64,000 bases of DNA. Origin: Microbacterium sp. K24. Lineage in GTDB: Bacteria > Actinomycetota > Actinomycetes > Actinomycetales > Microbacteriaceae. The position numbers and the translations under genes were made by a program. Positions within the stretch are counted from its first letter, which is position 1. Every line of letters begins with the position of its first letter. The stretch lies in assembly GCF_004794465.1 (NCBI RefSeq), contig NZ_SSDJ01000147.1, forward strand, positions 1-64,000, in the 5' to 3' direction. The notes beneath the pieces were generated by a model. That model made no database searches. It saw only the letters and a program-made list of their open reading frames with translations, and was not told the origin of the DNA. Positions 14,482 through 22,647 of the stretch are shown here, one piece after another.

Positions 14482-15057
14482 ATGACCTTCGTCGAAGTCC
14501 CCATGCTCCCGATCGTGATCCCCTTCGGAGTCGTGATCTTCCTCGTGCTCATCTGGGTCCTCCGCTCCCGCGGGCGGGTCACGCTTGCCCGCGCGAGTGT
14601 CGCCGTGGTCCTCGCGGTCTACGCGGCCGGAGTGCTCGCCAACACGGTCTTCCCGATCTTCCTCCGCGTCGGGACAGGGTTCTATGACGGGCCGCGGCCG
14701 TTGCCGCTCTACCTCGTGCCGTTCGTCGACTACGGGTTCGAGGACGCTCTGATCAATGTCGCGGTGTTCATTCCGCTCGGCGGGCTCGTGCCGCTGCTCA
14801 CCGCGCGCGCGAGCTGGTGGAAGGTGTTGGCGATCGTCGCCGGGGCGAGCCTCGCCATCGAACTGGTACAGATGGCCGTCTCGCGGCTCGCCCTCAGCGG
14901 ACACCTCGCGGACATCAACGACTGGCTGACGAACATCCTGGGCGGGATGATCGGCTATGGCCTGTTCGTCCTTCTGACGCGGTCGAAGACGATCGCCGGA
15001 TTCGTCCAGCGATTTCGGTGGCCGACGCGTGAGCGAGCGGACAGCCAGACAGCCTGA
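14482..15057 (+). CDS. VanZ-family membrane protein
   Basis: 191 residues with five hydrophobic helices. The signatures PLYLVPFVDYGFEDALINVAVFIPLG and HLADINDWLTNILGGMIGY (the conserved D-D-N pattern in the last helices) are those of VanZ-like proteins. The role of stand-alone VanZ proteins is not settled; VanZ itself gives low-level teicoplanin resistance. It lies just outside the accessory block and upstream of the DevRS-like regulon, in the same direction but 139 bases away. Confidence 0.88.
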   Translation: MTFVEVPMLPIVIPFGVVIFLVLIWVLRSRGRVTLARASVAVVLAVYAAGVLANTVFPIFLRVGTGFYDGPRPLPLYLVPFVDYGFEDALINVAVFIPLGGLVPLLTARASWWKVLAIVAGASLAIELVQMAVSRLALSGHLADINDWLTNILGGMIGYGLFVLLTRSKTIAGFVQRFRWPTRERADSQTA

Positions 15058-15147
15058 GTCCCGAGGCCGGTTCGCGGGCGGGTCGACTCCGGTCGGATCG
15101 GGCAACGCGGCAGCGGCCAAGATCACGGGCGGAGCGCTCTCGACGAA

Positions 15148-15163
15148 GGACCTTCGGCCCTAG
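15148..15163 (+). promoter_or_regulatory. DevR/DosR-type box 1
   Basis: GGACCTTCGGCCCTAG lies 34 bases upstream of the 15197 gene. It fits the pattern GGGAC(C/T)TTCG(G/A)CCCT shared by four sites in 15-21 kb and resembles DevR/OsdR boxes of other actinobacteria. It is probably the activation site for the 15197 gene. Confidence 0.65.
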
Positions 15164-15196
15164 GTCTGCGGCGGGGCGACGGCGAGCATCAGAGGT

Positions 15197-15778
15197 ATGA
15201 GGAAGCATCGGCCGTTCGCGTTCGGCAACAGCTGGGCGCGCAACGTCCTGTTCGTGATTCTCTGCTTCGGCGCCGTCTCCGCGTTGGCGGGAGGAATCCT
15301 CGGCGTCGTCGCGAACGGAGCCGGCGTCCCGCTGGCCCATCTCGACGGGACGCCGTTCGCCTCGTATCTGATCCCGGGGCTGATCCTCGGAGTCGTCGTC
15401 GGGGGAACGCAAGGCGCGGCCGCTTTCCTGAGTCACCGTCGACTGCCGTGGGGGCTTCTCGCTGCAGCGGTCGCCGGGTTCGGGATGACGATCTGGATCT
15501 TCGTGGAGGTCGCCGTCGTCGGTTACTCCTGGCTGCAATCGATCTACCTCGCCCTCGGTCTCGGCGAGCTGGCCCTCGTGCTGGTGCTGCTCGGCATCCT
15601 CCACCCTTCGCGCATCCGGCCCGCCGAGGATGCAACCCGCCGGGCACCGGGACCTTCGACCCTGGCGACGACGGTGCGGACGCCGGATGGTGGGGGTATC
15701 CCGTCGCGACATTCGTCTGCGGCCCTAGGTGAGGATCATCATGACCGCTCTGCAGACTCCCCCCGCACGCTCAGCTGA
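15197..15778 (+). CDS. Membrane protein of unknown function in the DevR-like regulon
   Basis: 193 residues. Residues 1-140 hold four hydrophobic helices and look well folded (GLILGVVVGGTQGAAAFLSHRRLPWG between helices 2 and 3). After residue about 142 the sequence turns low-complexity and polar. That tail overlaps both a perfect DevR-type box (15649-15665) and the start of the DoxX gene (15741), which is odd. A frameshift or later mutation may have removed the true stop, or the box may simply be intragenic. I recognise no family. Confidence 0.75.
   Translation: MRKHRPFAFGNSWARNVLFVILCFGAVSALAGGILGVVANGAGVPLAHLDGTPFASYLIPGLILGVVVGGTQGAAAFLSHRRLPWGLLAAAVAGFGMTIWIFVEVAVVGYSWLQSIYLALGLGELALVLVLLGILHPSRIRPAEDATRRAPGPSTLATTVRTPDGGGIPSRHSSAALGEDHHDRSADSPRTLS
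15649..15665 (+). promoter_or_regulatory. DevR/DosR-type box 2
   Basis: GGGACCTTCGACCCTGG matches, base for base over 15 positions, the box upstream of the PNPOx-like gene on the other strand (20854-20868). It lies 76 bases before the DoxX start but inside the annotated frame of the 15197 gene. A weaker look-alike (GCGGCCCTAGG, 15719-15729) sits nearer the DoxX gene. Confidence 0.65.
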
Positions 15779-16331
15779 ATCCGCGAACCCCGCGAAGGCC
15801 GCGACGGTCGAGGAGACACGCATCGTGACCATCGCGAGCGGGCGGCGCTGGCTCGCCGTCCTGAGGCTCGCCACCGGATTCATCTTCCTGTGGGCTTTCC
15901 TGGACAAGACGCTCGGCCTCGGATTCTCGACGCCGCCGGAGCGAGCCTGGATCTCGGGTGGGACGCCGAGCCAGGGCTTCCTCAACAGCGACTCGGTCAT
16001 CGGCCCGCTGAAGCCCTTCTTCGCATCGATCGCCAGCCCGGTGAGTGACGTGCTGTTCATGATCGCGATGCTCGCGATCGGTGTGGCCGTGCTCCTCGGC
16101 GTGGGACTTCGCATCAGTGCCGTCGTGGGTACCGTCCTCATGGTCGCGATGTACCTCGCCGAGTGGCCGTTCGGCATCAACGCCGCCTCGACCAATCCGC
16201 TGGTCGACTACCACATCATCTACGCGCTCGCCCTGATCGTCACCGCCGTCCTCGCGGCCGGAGACACCTGGGGTCTCGGACGGCAGTGGAAGGCGCTCCC
16301 CGTCGTGCAGCGCAACCGCTGGCTCGTCTGA
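15741..16331 (+). CDS. DoxX-family membrane protein
   Basis: 196 residues from ATG 15741, preceded by GGTGAGGA. After a 35-residue soluble N-terminus come four helices with the DoxX-like opening RLATGFIFLWAFLDKTLGLGF and the segment FGINAASTNPLVDYHIIYALAL. DoxX-like proteins take part in redox and sulfur stress at the membrane; in mycobacteria one works with a superoxide dismutase. Its place between DevR-type boxes and a universal stress protein points to hypoxia or redox stress. Confidence 0.85.
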   Translation: MTALQTPPARSAESANPAKAATVEETRIVTIASGRRWLAVLRLATGFIFLWAFLDKTLGLGFSTPPERAWISGGTPSQGFLNSDSVIGPLKPFFASIASPVSDVLFMIAMLAIGVAVLLGVGLRISAVVGTVLMVAMYLAEWPFGINAASTNPLVDYHIIYALALIVTAVLAAGDTWGLGRQWKALPVVQRNRWLV

Positions 16332-16374
16332 CGAAGCGTCCCGGCCGAGAGGTCGCACGGAAAGGCTCGGTCTC

Positions 16375-17202
16375 ATGAAGACCATCGTCGTGGGTTTCGA
16401 CGGAAGCGACGGGTCCTTCGTCGCCGTGGACTGGGCGGCCGAACGGGCCGCCCGAGGCGAGACGCGAGTCGAGATCGTCACCATCGGGGGAACGGTCCTG
16501 TCGGACGAGTCTCGGCTCGATGCTCCCCTGCGTGCAGCGGAACTGCGTGTGCTCGACATCGTGCCGGATGGCGATGTCACCTCACGGCAGGTGGAAGGCA
16601 CGATGCCGGCGGCTCTGCTCGAGCAGGCATCCGCTGCGGATCTGCTGGTCGTCGGCGCACTTCATGACGGAGCGGCGAGGTCGATGCGGTCCGCGCACTT
16701 CCTGCGACTCGCCGCCGGATCCCCCGTCCCCATCGTCGTGGTGCCGGACGGCTGGTCGCCCTCGGACGCTGCGGTCGTCGTCGGCTTCTCCGGCCGTGAA
16801 GCACCCTCTCGGACCGTTGACGTCGCGGCGGGCGAAGCCGACGCAACCGGCGCGACGCTCGCGATGGTGCACGCCTGGCAGATGCCCGTTCCCCGCGTCG
16901 AGGGACCGATCTCGCTCCGGGCGTCACCGATCCAGATGAGAGCCGAGCACGCGAAGCCTCTGCGACGCGCAGCCTCGAGCGTGAGCAACACATTTCCCGC
17001 TCTCCCCGTCGAGCAGACGCTGACGCACGGAGACGCAGCCGGAGCGCTCCTCGAACGAGCGCGAGACGCCTCTCTTCTGGTCATCGGCCTGCCTCGTCAC
17101 GGCATCTTCGCCGACCCGCTGCGCGGATCCATCGCCCGCGAGCTGCTGGCTCGTTCGGCGGTTCCTGTCTGCATCGTCCCGAACGCGGTGCTGCCGACGT
17201 GA
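16375..17202 (+). CDS. Universal stress protein, tandem UspA domains
   Basis: 275 residues. The N-terminal domain starts MKTIVVGFDGSDGSFVAVDWAAERA and ends with a run PIVVVPDGW; the C-terminal domain starts AAVVVGFSGREAPSRTVDVA and ends VIGLPRHGIFADPLRGSIARELLARSAVPVCIVP, close to the G-2x-G-9x-G(S/T) ATP-binding loop. Tandem Usp proteins are typical members of the DevR dormancy regulon. It lies 43 bases after DoxX and 33 bases before the sensor kinase, probably in one transcript. Confidence 0.92.
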   Translation: MKTIVVGFDGSDGSFVAVDWAAERAARGETRVEIVTIGGTVLSDESRLDAPLRAAELRVLDIVPDGDVTSRQVEGTMPAALLEQASAADLLVVGALHDGAARSMRSAHFLRLAAGSPVPIVVVPDGWSPSDAAVVVGFSGREAPSRTVDVAAGEADATGATLAMVHAWQMPVPRVEGPISLRASPIQMRAEHAKPLRRAASSVSNTFPALPVEQTLTHGDAAGALLERARDASLLVIGLPRHGIFADPLRGSIARELLARSAVPVCIVPNAVLPT

Positions 17203-17235
17203 TCGGTCGTAGACTCGCGACGACGGGAGGCAGTC

Positions 17236-18915
17236 ATGCCGGAACGTTCAGGCCCACTTGATGAGGCGGCCGAGGCAGCACTCGCACAGCGCAGGCTCCG
17301 TGACCTGCTCGACGCGAACGCCTCCATCATCGAGCGACTCGATCTCGAGGTGGTGCTCCGCCGCATCGTGGAGGCCGCGATGAGGCTGGTCGATGCGCCC
17401 TACGGTGCTCTCGGCGTCATCGACCGCGAGGGCGGCATCGAGCGCTTCATCCACGTCGGGATGGATGCCGCCACCGTCACACGGATCGGGCCCCCGCCGG
17501 TGGGGCACGGGCTGCTCGGGGCCGTCATCACCGAACACACGCCGATCCGGGTGCCGCATCTCGCCATGGATCCCCGCTCCACGGGCTTTCCCGCGCACCA
17601 TCCGCCGATGGAGGCCTTCCTCGGTGTTCCGGTGCGCGTCGGCGACCACGTCTACGGCAACCTGTACCTGACTTCGGGGGAAGAGGGGCCTTTCTCGGAA
17701 GAGGACGAGCGGCTCGTCATCGCCTTGGCGGCCACGGCGGGGATCGCCATCGAGAACGCACACCTGTACGACATCGCGAAGACTCGTGAGATCTGGAGCG
17801 ATACGACCGCCGACGTGATGGCGGCGATGCTGGAAGTCGCTGACGAGAGCGTGCTCGAGGTCATCACGGAACACGTCGGCGCCCTGATCGACGTCGACCT
17901 GGTCGTGGTCGCCGTGCCGCACGGCGACGACGACTTCCTCGTCACGACGGTCCACGGTCGCGACGCGTCTTCGCTGCGTGGTCGCGTCTTCCCGGCGGCC
18001 GGAACACTGGCGGCCCGCGCACTCGCCACGCAGCGGGCGGCAAGCGTCGTCGTCGGTGGCGCCCGCGGTGGCGCTGATGCCGACCAGGCGCCGGTCGACT
18101 GGCAGCCGGGCTCGGGGCCCACCGTCGCCATCCCGCTCTACAGCGGTGCGGAGCCGTTGGGCGTGCTCACGCTCTCGCGACGTCTGGGGGCCGCCGCCTT
18201 CACCGACGCAGACCTGGAACTGGCGTTCGCGTTCGCCGGGCAGGCCGGTGTCGCGATCGAGGTGGTCCGGGCGAGGGAGGACCGCCGGCGCCTCGAGACG
18301 AATCGCGATCGCGCCCGGATCGCGCGTGACCTGCACGATCATGTCATCCAGCGGCTCTTCGGCGCGGGGCTGTCGCTGCAGGCGGTCTCGGGGGCGGTCG
18401 ATGCCGAGGCGTCCGCCGTGATCGAGACGCAGGTCGACGCCATCGACGCGGCGATCAAAGACATCAGGACGGTCGTCTTCGCCCTCGGTGCGGGGGAGCG
18501 CGGCAACCAGAAGCGGACTCGTGATCGCCTCCTGGACACGGTCGCCGAAGTCTCGGCCGGCCTCGCGTCCACTCCCCGCATCACTTTCTCGGGGCCACTC
18601 GACTCGCTCGTTCCTGCATCGCTTGCGGACGAGCTCGTCGCGGTGCTGCGCGAATGTCTGACCAATACGGTCAAGCACGCCCAGGCTCACCATGTGGAAG
18701 TCGCCGCGGAGGTCGCCGATGGAGTCGTCGCTCTCACGGTGATCGACGACGGCCGCGGCATTCCGGAGGGAGCGCGTTCGAGCGGTCTGGCGAACATCGC
18801 CGAGCGCGCCCAACTTCGCGGCGGTCTCTGCATCATCACCGCGGAGTCGCCTTCGGGGACTCGTGTCATGTGGACAGCACCGGTGACCGCGGCCGGCCAG
18901 CCAGGAGAGCCATGA
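17236..18915 (+). CDS. DevS/DosT-like GAF-GAF sensor histidine kinase
   Basis: 559 residues, cytosolic. GAF domain 1 (about 36-175) contains GFPAHHPPMEAFLGVPVRV; the second His (H122) lines up with H149 of M. tuberculosis DevS in the motif GFPPYHPPM, which binds haem. GAF domain 2 spans about 200-345. The HisKA_3 box is RIARDLHDHVIQRLFG (phospho-acceptor in DLHDH), followed by an HATPase with ECLTNTVKHAQA and DDGRGIPEG. It should autophosphorylate when haem is ferrous and free of O2, or bound to NO or CO. The stop overlaps the regulator start (ATGA). Confidence 0.92.
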   Translation: MPERSGPLDEAAEAALAQRRLRDLLDANASIIERLDLEVVLRRIVEAAMRLVDAPYGALGVIDREGGIERFIHVGMDAATVTRIGPPPVGHGLLGAVITEHTPIRVPHLAMDPRSTGFPAHHPPMEAFLGVPVRVGDHVYGNLYLTSGEEGPFSEEDERLVIALAATAGIAIENAHLYDIAKTREIWSDTTADVMAAMLEVADESVLEVITEHVGALIDVDLVVVAVPHGDDDFLVTTVHGRDASSLRGRVFPAAGTLAARALATQRAASVVVGGARGGADADQAPVDWQPGSGPTVAIPLYSGAEPLGVLTLSRRLGAAAFTDADLELAFAFAGQAGVAIEVVRAREDRRRLETNRDRARIARDLHDHVIQRLFGAGLSLQAVSGAVDAEASAVIETQVDAIDAAIKDIRTVVFALGAGERGNQKRTRDRLLDTVAEVSAGLASTPRITFSGPLDSLVPASLADELVAVLRECLTNTVKHAQAHHVEVAAEVADGVVALTVIDDGRGIPEGARSSGLANIAERAQLRGGLCIITAESPSGTRVMWTAPVTAAGQPGEP

Positions 18916-19556
18916 TCCGCGTCTTCCTCGTCGACGACCATGAGATCGTGCGGCGCGGGATCGCGCAGCTGATCGATGCCGAGAGCGACCTCTCCGTGAT
19001 CGGCGAAGCGGGCTCGTTTCGTGAGGCGGTCCGGCGGATCGATGCGACCTTACCCGACGTCGCCGTCCTCGACGTGCGACTCCCGGACGGCGACGGCGTG
19101 ACCCTGTGTCGCGACATCCGCTCCCTGCATCCGGGTATCGCCTGCCTCATCCTGACGGCCTACGACGATGACGACGCCCTGCGTTCTGCGATTCTCGCCG
19201 GCGCCAGCGGTTACGTGCTCAAAGACATCCGCAGCGGGGCGTTGATCGAGGCCATCCGTCGCGCCGCCGCGGGAGGGACGATACAGTCCGGCGATGTGCT
19301 GCGCCGCGGAGCGACGGCCATCCGGCCGACGCCACGGAGCTCCGATCTCCCCGCCGGCCCGGGGCTCACGATGCGTGAGAACCAGGTCCTCGACCTGATC
19401 ACCGACGGACTGACCAACCGTGAGATCGGAGCGAGACTCGGGCTCGCCGAGAAGACGGTGAAGAACTACGTGAGCGGGTTGCTCTCGAAACTCGGGATGG
19501 AACGCCGTACCCAGGCGGCCGTCTACGGTTCCGAACGGAAACACACCGCATCCTGA
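18912..19556 (+). CDS. DevR/DosR-like NarL-family response regulator
   Basis: 214 residues from ATG 18912, with GGAGAG just upstream. The receiver has VFLVDDHEIVRRG, the phospho-acceptor Asp in VLDVRLPDGDG and the switch region LILTAYDDDD...LKDI. The LuxR-type domain reads LTNREIGARLGLAEKTVKNYVSGLLSKLGMERRTQAAV, nearly identical to M. tuberculosis DevR over that stretch. It should bind the four boxes described here and activate the flanking stress genes. The next box lies only 12 bases after its stop. Confidence 0.93.
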   Translation: MIRVFLVDDHEIVRRGIAQLIDAESDLSVIGEAGSFREAVRRIDATLPDVAVLDVRLPDGDGVTLCRDIRSLHPGIACLILTAYDDDDALRSAILAGASGYVLKDIRSGALIEAIRRAAAGGTIQSGDVLRRGATAIRPTPRSSDLPAGPGLTMRENQVLDLITDGLTNREIGARLGLAEKTVKNYVSGLLSKLGMERRTQAAVYGSERKHTAS

Positions 19557-19567
19557 CCGGATCCGAC

Positions 19568-19583
19568 GGGACTTTCGGCCCTG
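19568..19583 (+). promoter_or_regulatory. DevR/DosR-type box 3
   Basis: GGGACTTTCGGCCCTG lies between the regulator stop and the flavodoxin-like gene, 56 bases ahead of its start. It is the best symmetrical copy and likely drives that gene. Confidence 0.7.
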
Positions 19584-19639
19584 TCTGCGCCGAAGTCCAC
19601 GCGTGAGACTTTCGCTACACCCATCGAAGGAGCACGACC

Positions 19640-20173
19640 ATGCGCGCACTCGTCGTCTACGAATCCATGTTCGGCAACACCCGAGCGATCGCAGAGAGCA
19701 TCTGTCTCACGTTCGAGCGCAGCGCGATCGATGTGACGATCACGACAGTGTCCGCGGCCCCACGGTCGACGGTCGGTTTCGACCTTCTCGTGGTCGGTGC
19801 TCCCACGCATGCCCACAGCCTTCCCCGGCCGACGTCACGACTCGAGGCCGCCGCATGGGCTGCCGACCCGGCGAGGACGCTCACGCTCGAGCACGCCGAA
19901 GTCGATCACGGTGTCAGGGAGTGGCTCGATGAGCTGGTCGTCTCCGATCGGACCCGTCTCCTGGCCGCCTTCTCGACGCGAGCAGACATCATGCGTGCCC
20001 TGGCCGGTGACGCCGCGGTCGCCATCAAGCGCCGACTCAAGGGCCCCGCCCACAAGCAGGTCGAGATGGAGTGCTTCATCGTGAACTCGGAGAACCAGCT
20101 CGTCGACGGGCAACGGGAACGTGCGGAGGCGTGGGGGCTCAGCCTCGCCCGGACCGCCGCTGTCGCGGCCTGA
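19640..20173 (+). CDS. Flavodoxin-like protein
   Basis: 177 residues. The N-terminus MRALVVYESMFGNTRAIAES is the FMN phosphate loop (T/S-x-x-G-N-T) of flavodoxins; VGAPTHAHSLPRP is the second flavin contact. It probably carries electrons or reduces quinones in the cytosol. A DevR-type box upstream and the nearby PNPOx protein put it in the hypoxia/redox regulon. GAAGGAGCACGACC precedes the ATG. Confidence 0.87.
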   Translation: MRALVVYESMFGNTRAIAESICLTFERSAIDVTITTVSAAPRSTVGFDLLVVGAPTHAHSLPRPTSRLEAAAWAADPARTLTLEHAEVDHGVREWLDELVVSDRTRLLAAFSTRADIMRALAGDAAVAIKRRLKGPAHKQVEMECFIVNSENQLVDGQRERAEAWGLSLARTAAVAA

Positions 20174-20182
20174 GCCCGCGAA

Positions 20183-20211
20183 CCCTCCGCTCAGCTCAGC
20201 TCAGCGGAGGG
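20183..20211. terminator. Bidirectional terminator between flavodoxin and PNPOx genes
   Basis: CCCTCCGCT (20183-20191) and AGCGGAGGG (20203-20211) form a perfect 9-bp stem between convergent genes. The hairpin overlaps the stop codon of the minus-strand gene (20196-20198). Confidence 0.65.
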
Positions 20212-20801
20212 AAGTGCGAGATCGGCAGTCGGCGGACGGCCTCCCGCGATCGGCGGTGCGTTCGCATCACCGCGTCGTCCAGAGGTCGCGTCGGCTCCTG
20301 GGGGCCGATCGGGTTCTTGGTGATCGCAGGCGATCGAGCTGCGGTGCTGCCCTCGGACCTGTCGATGAACCGGCGTCCGGAGATCGAGGTGGGCTCGATG
20401 CAGACGTAGTTGTACTTGGCTGTCGGACTCTGCGAGGCCAAGAACTTGACACCCGAATCGCGGATCTCCTGGTCGCTGTCGAGGCGCCGCAGGCCACCGT
20501 GGACGACCACGCTCCACCGGAACCCCGACTCTTCGCCGTCGATCTCCAGCGCGACCACCGGGTGAAGGACGATCGCGGCGAGCTTCGAACCGGGCGCAGA
20601 CCGGAAGTAGATCGATCCCTCGTGGACGGTGTAGTTCAGCGGGAAGATGTCCGGGGCCCCGTCTCGTCCGATGATGGCGAGGCGTCCGAAGGACTCGGCC
20701 TCGATGTGGCGCCAGCAGTCCGCGGTCGCCAGCTTCTCCACTCCGTCGGCCGCCGTGCCGCTGCGCGAGCCCGCTCGGGCGTCGTCCTTCGATGACCTCA
20801 T
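20196..20801 (-). CDS. Pyridoxamine 5'-phosphate oxidase-like flavin protein
   Basis: 201 residues. The core (about 25-150) is a split-barrel: LATADCWRHIEAESFGRLAIIGRDGAPDIFPLNYTVHEGSIYFRSAPGSKLAAI..., the usual pattern of PNPOx-like proteins that bind FMN or F420. The C-terminal 40 residues are polar and probably disordered. Such proteins are frequent DevR-regulon members. It has an exact DevR-type box 53 bases upstream on its own strand. The start could be a few codons later; the N-terminus is Ser/Arg-rich. Confidence 0.87.
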   Translation of the reverse strand: MRSSKDDARAGSRSGTAADGVEKLATADCWRHIEAESFGRLAIIGRDGAPDIFPLNYTVHEGSIYFRSAPGSKLAAIVLHPVVALEIDGEESGFRWSVVVHGGLRRLDSDQEIRDSGVKFLASQSPTAKYNYVCIEPTSISGRRFIDRSEGSTAARSPAITKNPIGPQEPTRPLDDAVMRTHRRSREAVRRLPISHFPPLS

Positions 20802-20853
20802 GATCCCGACCTTTCTGTTTCCTCCAGTCCACCGCCTTCGGCGACGGACCGGC

Positions 20854-20868
20854 AGGGTCGAAGGTCCC
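20854..20868 (-). promoter_or_regulatory. DevR/DosR-type box 4
   Basis: Read on the minus strand the site is GGGACCTTCGACCCT, identical to box 2. It lies 53 bases upstream of the PNPOx-like gene and just past the stop of the 20883 gene. Confidence 0.7.
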
Positions 20869-20882
20869 TCCGGATCGACGAG

Positions 20883-21311
20883 TCACTCCTGCGGGACCGC
20901 CCTCACGCGATTGTTGCGCGGGTTGTGCTCGAGTTCGACGAGACCCAGGGCCTCCAGCAGCGGCGGCAGGTACATGCCGAAGCGGCCGCGATAGCCTTTC
21001 CGCTGCCCGTACCAGCCGCCGACGGGGTTGTCTTCGGAGCGTCCCCAGGCTTCCACCGAATCCGGTGCCGGCTCCTTCTTCTCGTCGGCGGCGCCCAGTG
21101 CCACCCAGTCACCGCGCCGGAGCAGCTCCGCATGGAGGTCTTCGATCGCGCGGGCGAGGTAGGTGAGCCGGGTGGTGCCGACCTGGCAGGCCAGGAGAGC
21201 CGGATCGCTGTCGTCATCACGGTAGAGGGTGTAGTCGGATGACAGGGGAGCTGTCTTCAGCATCCACGGGTCATCCGGAGTTCCTCCGCCGGACCAGTGC
21301 TGTTCGGTCAT
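20883..21311 (-). CDS. Conserved hypothetical protein (142 aa)
   Basis: 142 residues, no signal peptide or membrane helix. Features are TPDDPWMLKTAPLSSDYTLYRDD, VGTTRLTYLARAIEDLHAELLRRGDWVALG and KGYRGRFGMYLPPLLEALGLVELEHNPRNNRVRA. The C-terminal part looks like a winged-helix fold, and the sequence has a cyclic, well-packed pattern typical of a real protein. I recognise no named family. It lies upstream of the PNPOx-like gene in the same direction but probably in a separate unit, because a DevR-type box separates them. Confidence 0.75.
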   Translation of the reverse strand: MTEQHWSGGGTPDDPWMLKTAPLSSDYTLYRDDDSDPALLACQVGTTRLTYLARAIEDLHAELLRRGDWVALGAADEKKEPAPDSVEAWGRSEDNPVGGWYGQRKGYRGRFGMYLPPLLEALGLVELEHNPRNNRVRAVPQE

Positions 21312-21514
21312 TTCCGGCTCCTGTCACGGCTTCTCAGCGAAAGGGAGCTGAGGGCCTGATCCTAGACCAGTGCGTCTCATGTTCGCATCGTGGCCAGCCG
21401 TCATGAGCTCCGACCATCCCCTTGGCACGGTCGGCGCGGCGGCCGCCCGGGACGCAGCTCTCGTGTCCGGCGTGACGGGGTCCGAGGAAGACACGGGCCG
21501 AGCAGAATAGGTGC

Positions 21515-22537
21515 ATGCTCTCCGTGCGCGTCACCGTCACCCAGGCACTCTCCGCTCAGGCGCAGGAGATCCTCTCGGGAGACCCCACCGTCTGCGGGCT
21601 CGCCGTCATCCCCGGGTCGGCGATGGGCGGACGCGGCGACGTGATCCTGTTCGAGATGACCAGGGAGAACGCGAACAACATCATGCGCTCGTTGCGGCAC
21701 CTCGGCATCCCCGCCGAGGGTGGCATCGTCGTCTCCGAACCACTGGTCGTGGTCTCCGATGCTGCCGTCCGCGCCGAGACTCTCGCCCCGGGGCATCCGG
21801 CCGACGGGGTGCTCTGGGCGCAGCTCGCCGGCAAGGCGGAGGAGGACGCGCACCCGTCCGTCTCGTTCTTCGTCTTCCTGCTGCTCGCCACTCTCATCGC
21901 GGGCGTGGGCCGTCTGCTCGACCAGCCGATCCTCATCATCGGTGCGATGGTCGTCGGTCCGGAGTTCGCTCCGCTGGCCGCGATCTCGTATGCGATCGTC
22001 CGCCGACGCGGTGGCATCGTCGTCCCCGCCCTCGGAACGCTCCTGGGCGGCTTCGCCGTGTGCGCCGCCATCGCCTGGGGCATCTGGGCGGCCCTCTACG
22101 CGACGGGCGTGATCACCTACGAGCAGGCGACCACCGGCCCGGCGACGGAGTTCATCGTGGCCCCGGACGCCTGGTCGTTCGTCATCGCGATCCTCGCGGG
22201 CATCGCCGGCGTGCTCTCGCTCACCACGGCGAAGTCGTCGGCCCTCGTGGGGGTGTTCATCTCCATCACGACGGTGCCGGCGGTGGGGACCATCGGTCTC
22301 ACACTCGCCGTCGGTGCCTGGGACGAGGCGCGCGGCTCCGCGATCCAGCTGCTCATCAATCTCGCCGGTCTCCTGATCGCCGGTGTCGCGACGCTGTACG
22401 TGCAGCTCATCTCCGGCCGTCGGCAGGGTCGACGAGCCGCGCGCCTCCGCCGGACGCAACGCCGGAGAAGCACGGCTCGTCTGCGGATGCTCAGCATCGA
22501 AGACGACGGACATCCGTCCCCGCCTCGTCGGGACTAG
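21515..22537 (+). CDS. DUF389-family membrane protein
   Basis: 340 residues. The N-terminal ~110 residues form a small alpha/beta domain (MLSVRVTVTQALSAQAQEILSGDPTVCGLAVIPGS). Six helices follow, with the family stretches LATLIAGVGRLLDQPILIIGAMVVGPEFAPLAAISYA and TTAKSSALVGVFISITTVPAVGTIGL. DUF389 proteins are uncharacterised membrane proteins found across bacteria, sometimes suggested to be transporters. A basic tail ends the protein. Apparently monocistronic. Confidence 0.9.
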   Translation: MLSVRVTVTQALSAQAQEILSGDPTVCGLAVIPGSAMGGRGDVILFEMTRENANNIMRSLRHLGIPAEGGIVVSEPLVVVSDAAVRAETLAPGHPADGVLWAQLAGKAEEDAHPSVSFFVFLLLATLIAGVGRLLDQPILIIGAMVVGPEFAPLAAISYAIVRRRGGIVVPALGTLLGGFAVCAAIAWGIWAALYATGVITYEQATTGPATEFIVAPDAWSFVIAILAGIAGVLSLTTAKSSALVGVFISITTVPAVGTIGLTLAVGAWDEARGSAIQLLINLAGLLIAGVATLYVQLISGRRQGRRAARLRRTQRRRSTARLRMLSIEDDGHPSPPRRD

Positions 22538-22647
22538 CTCCCTCGCCGCAAAGCCGGCGTCGCCAACGCGCATGGAAACGGCGCGGGGCCGTATGCGTTC
22601 CGTCTGCATCCGCGCTCCCGAGGCCCGGGCGGAGGAATGTGGGGGAC

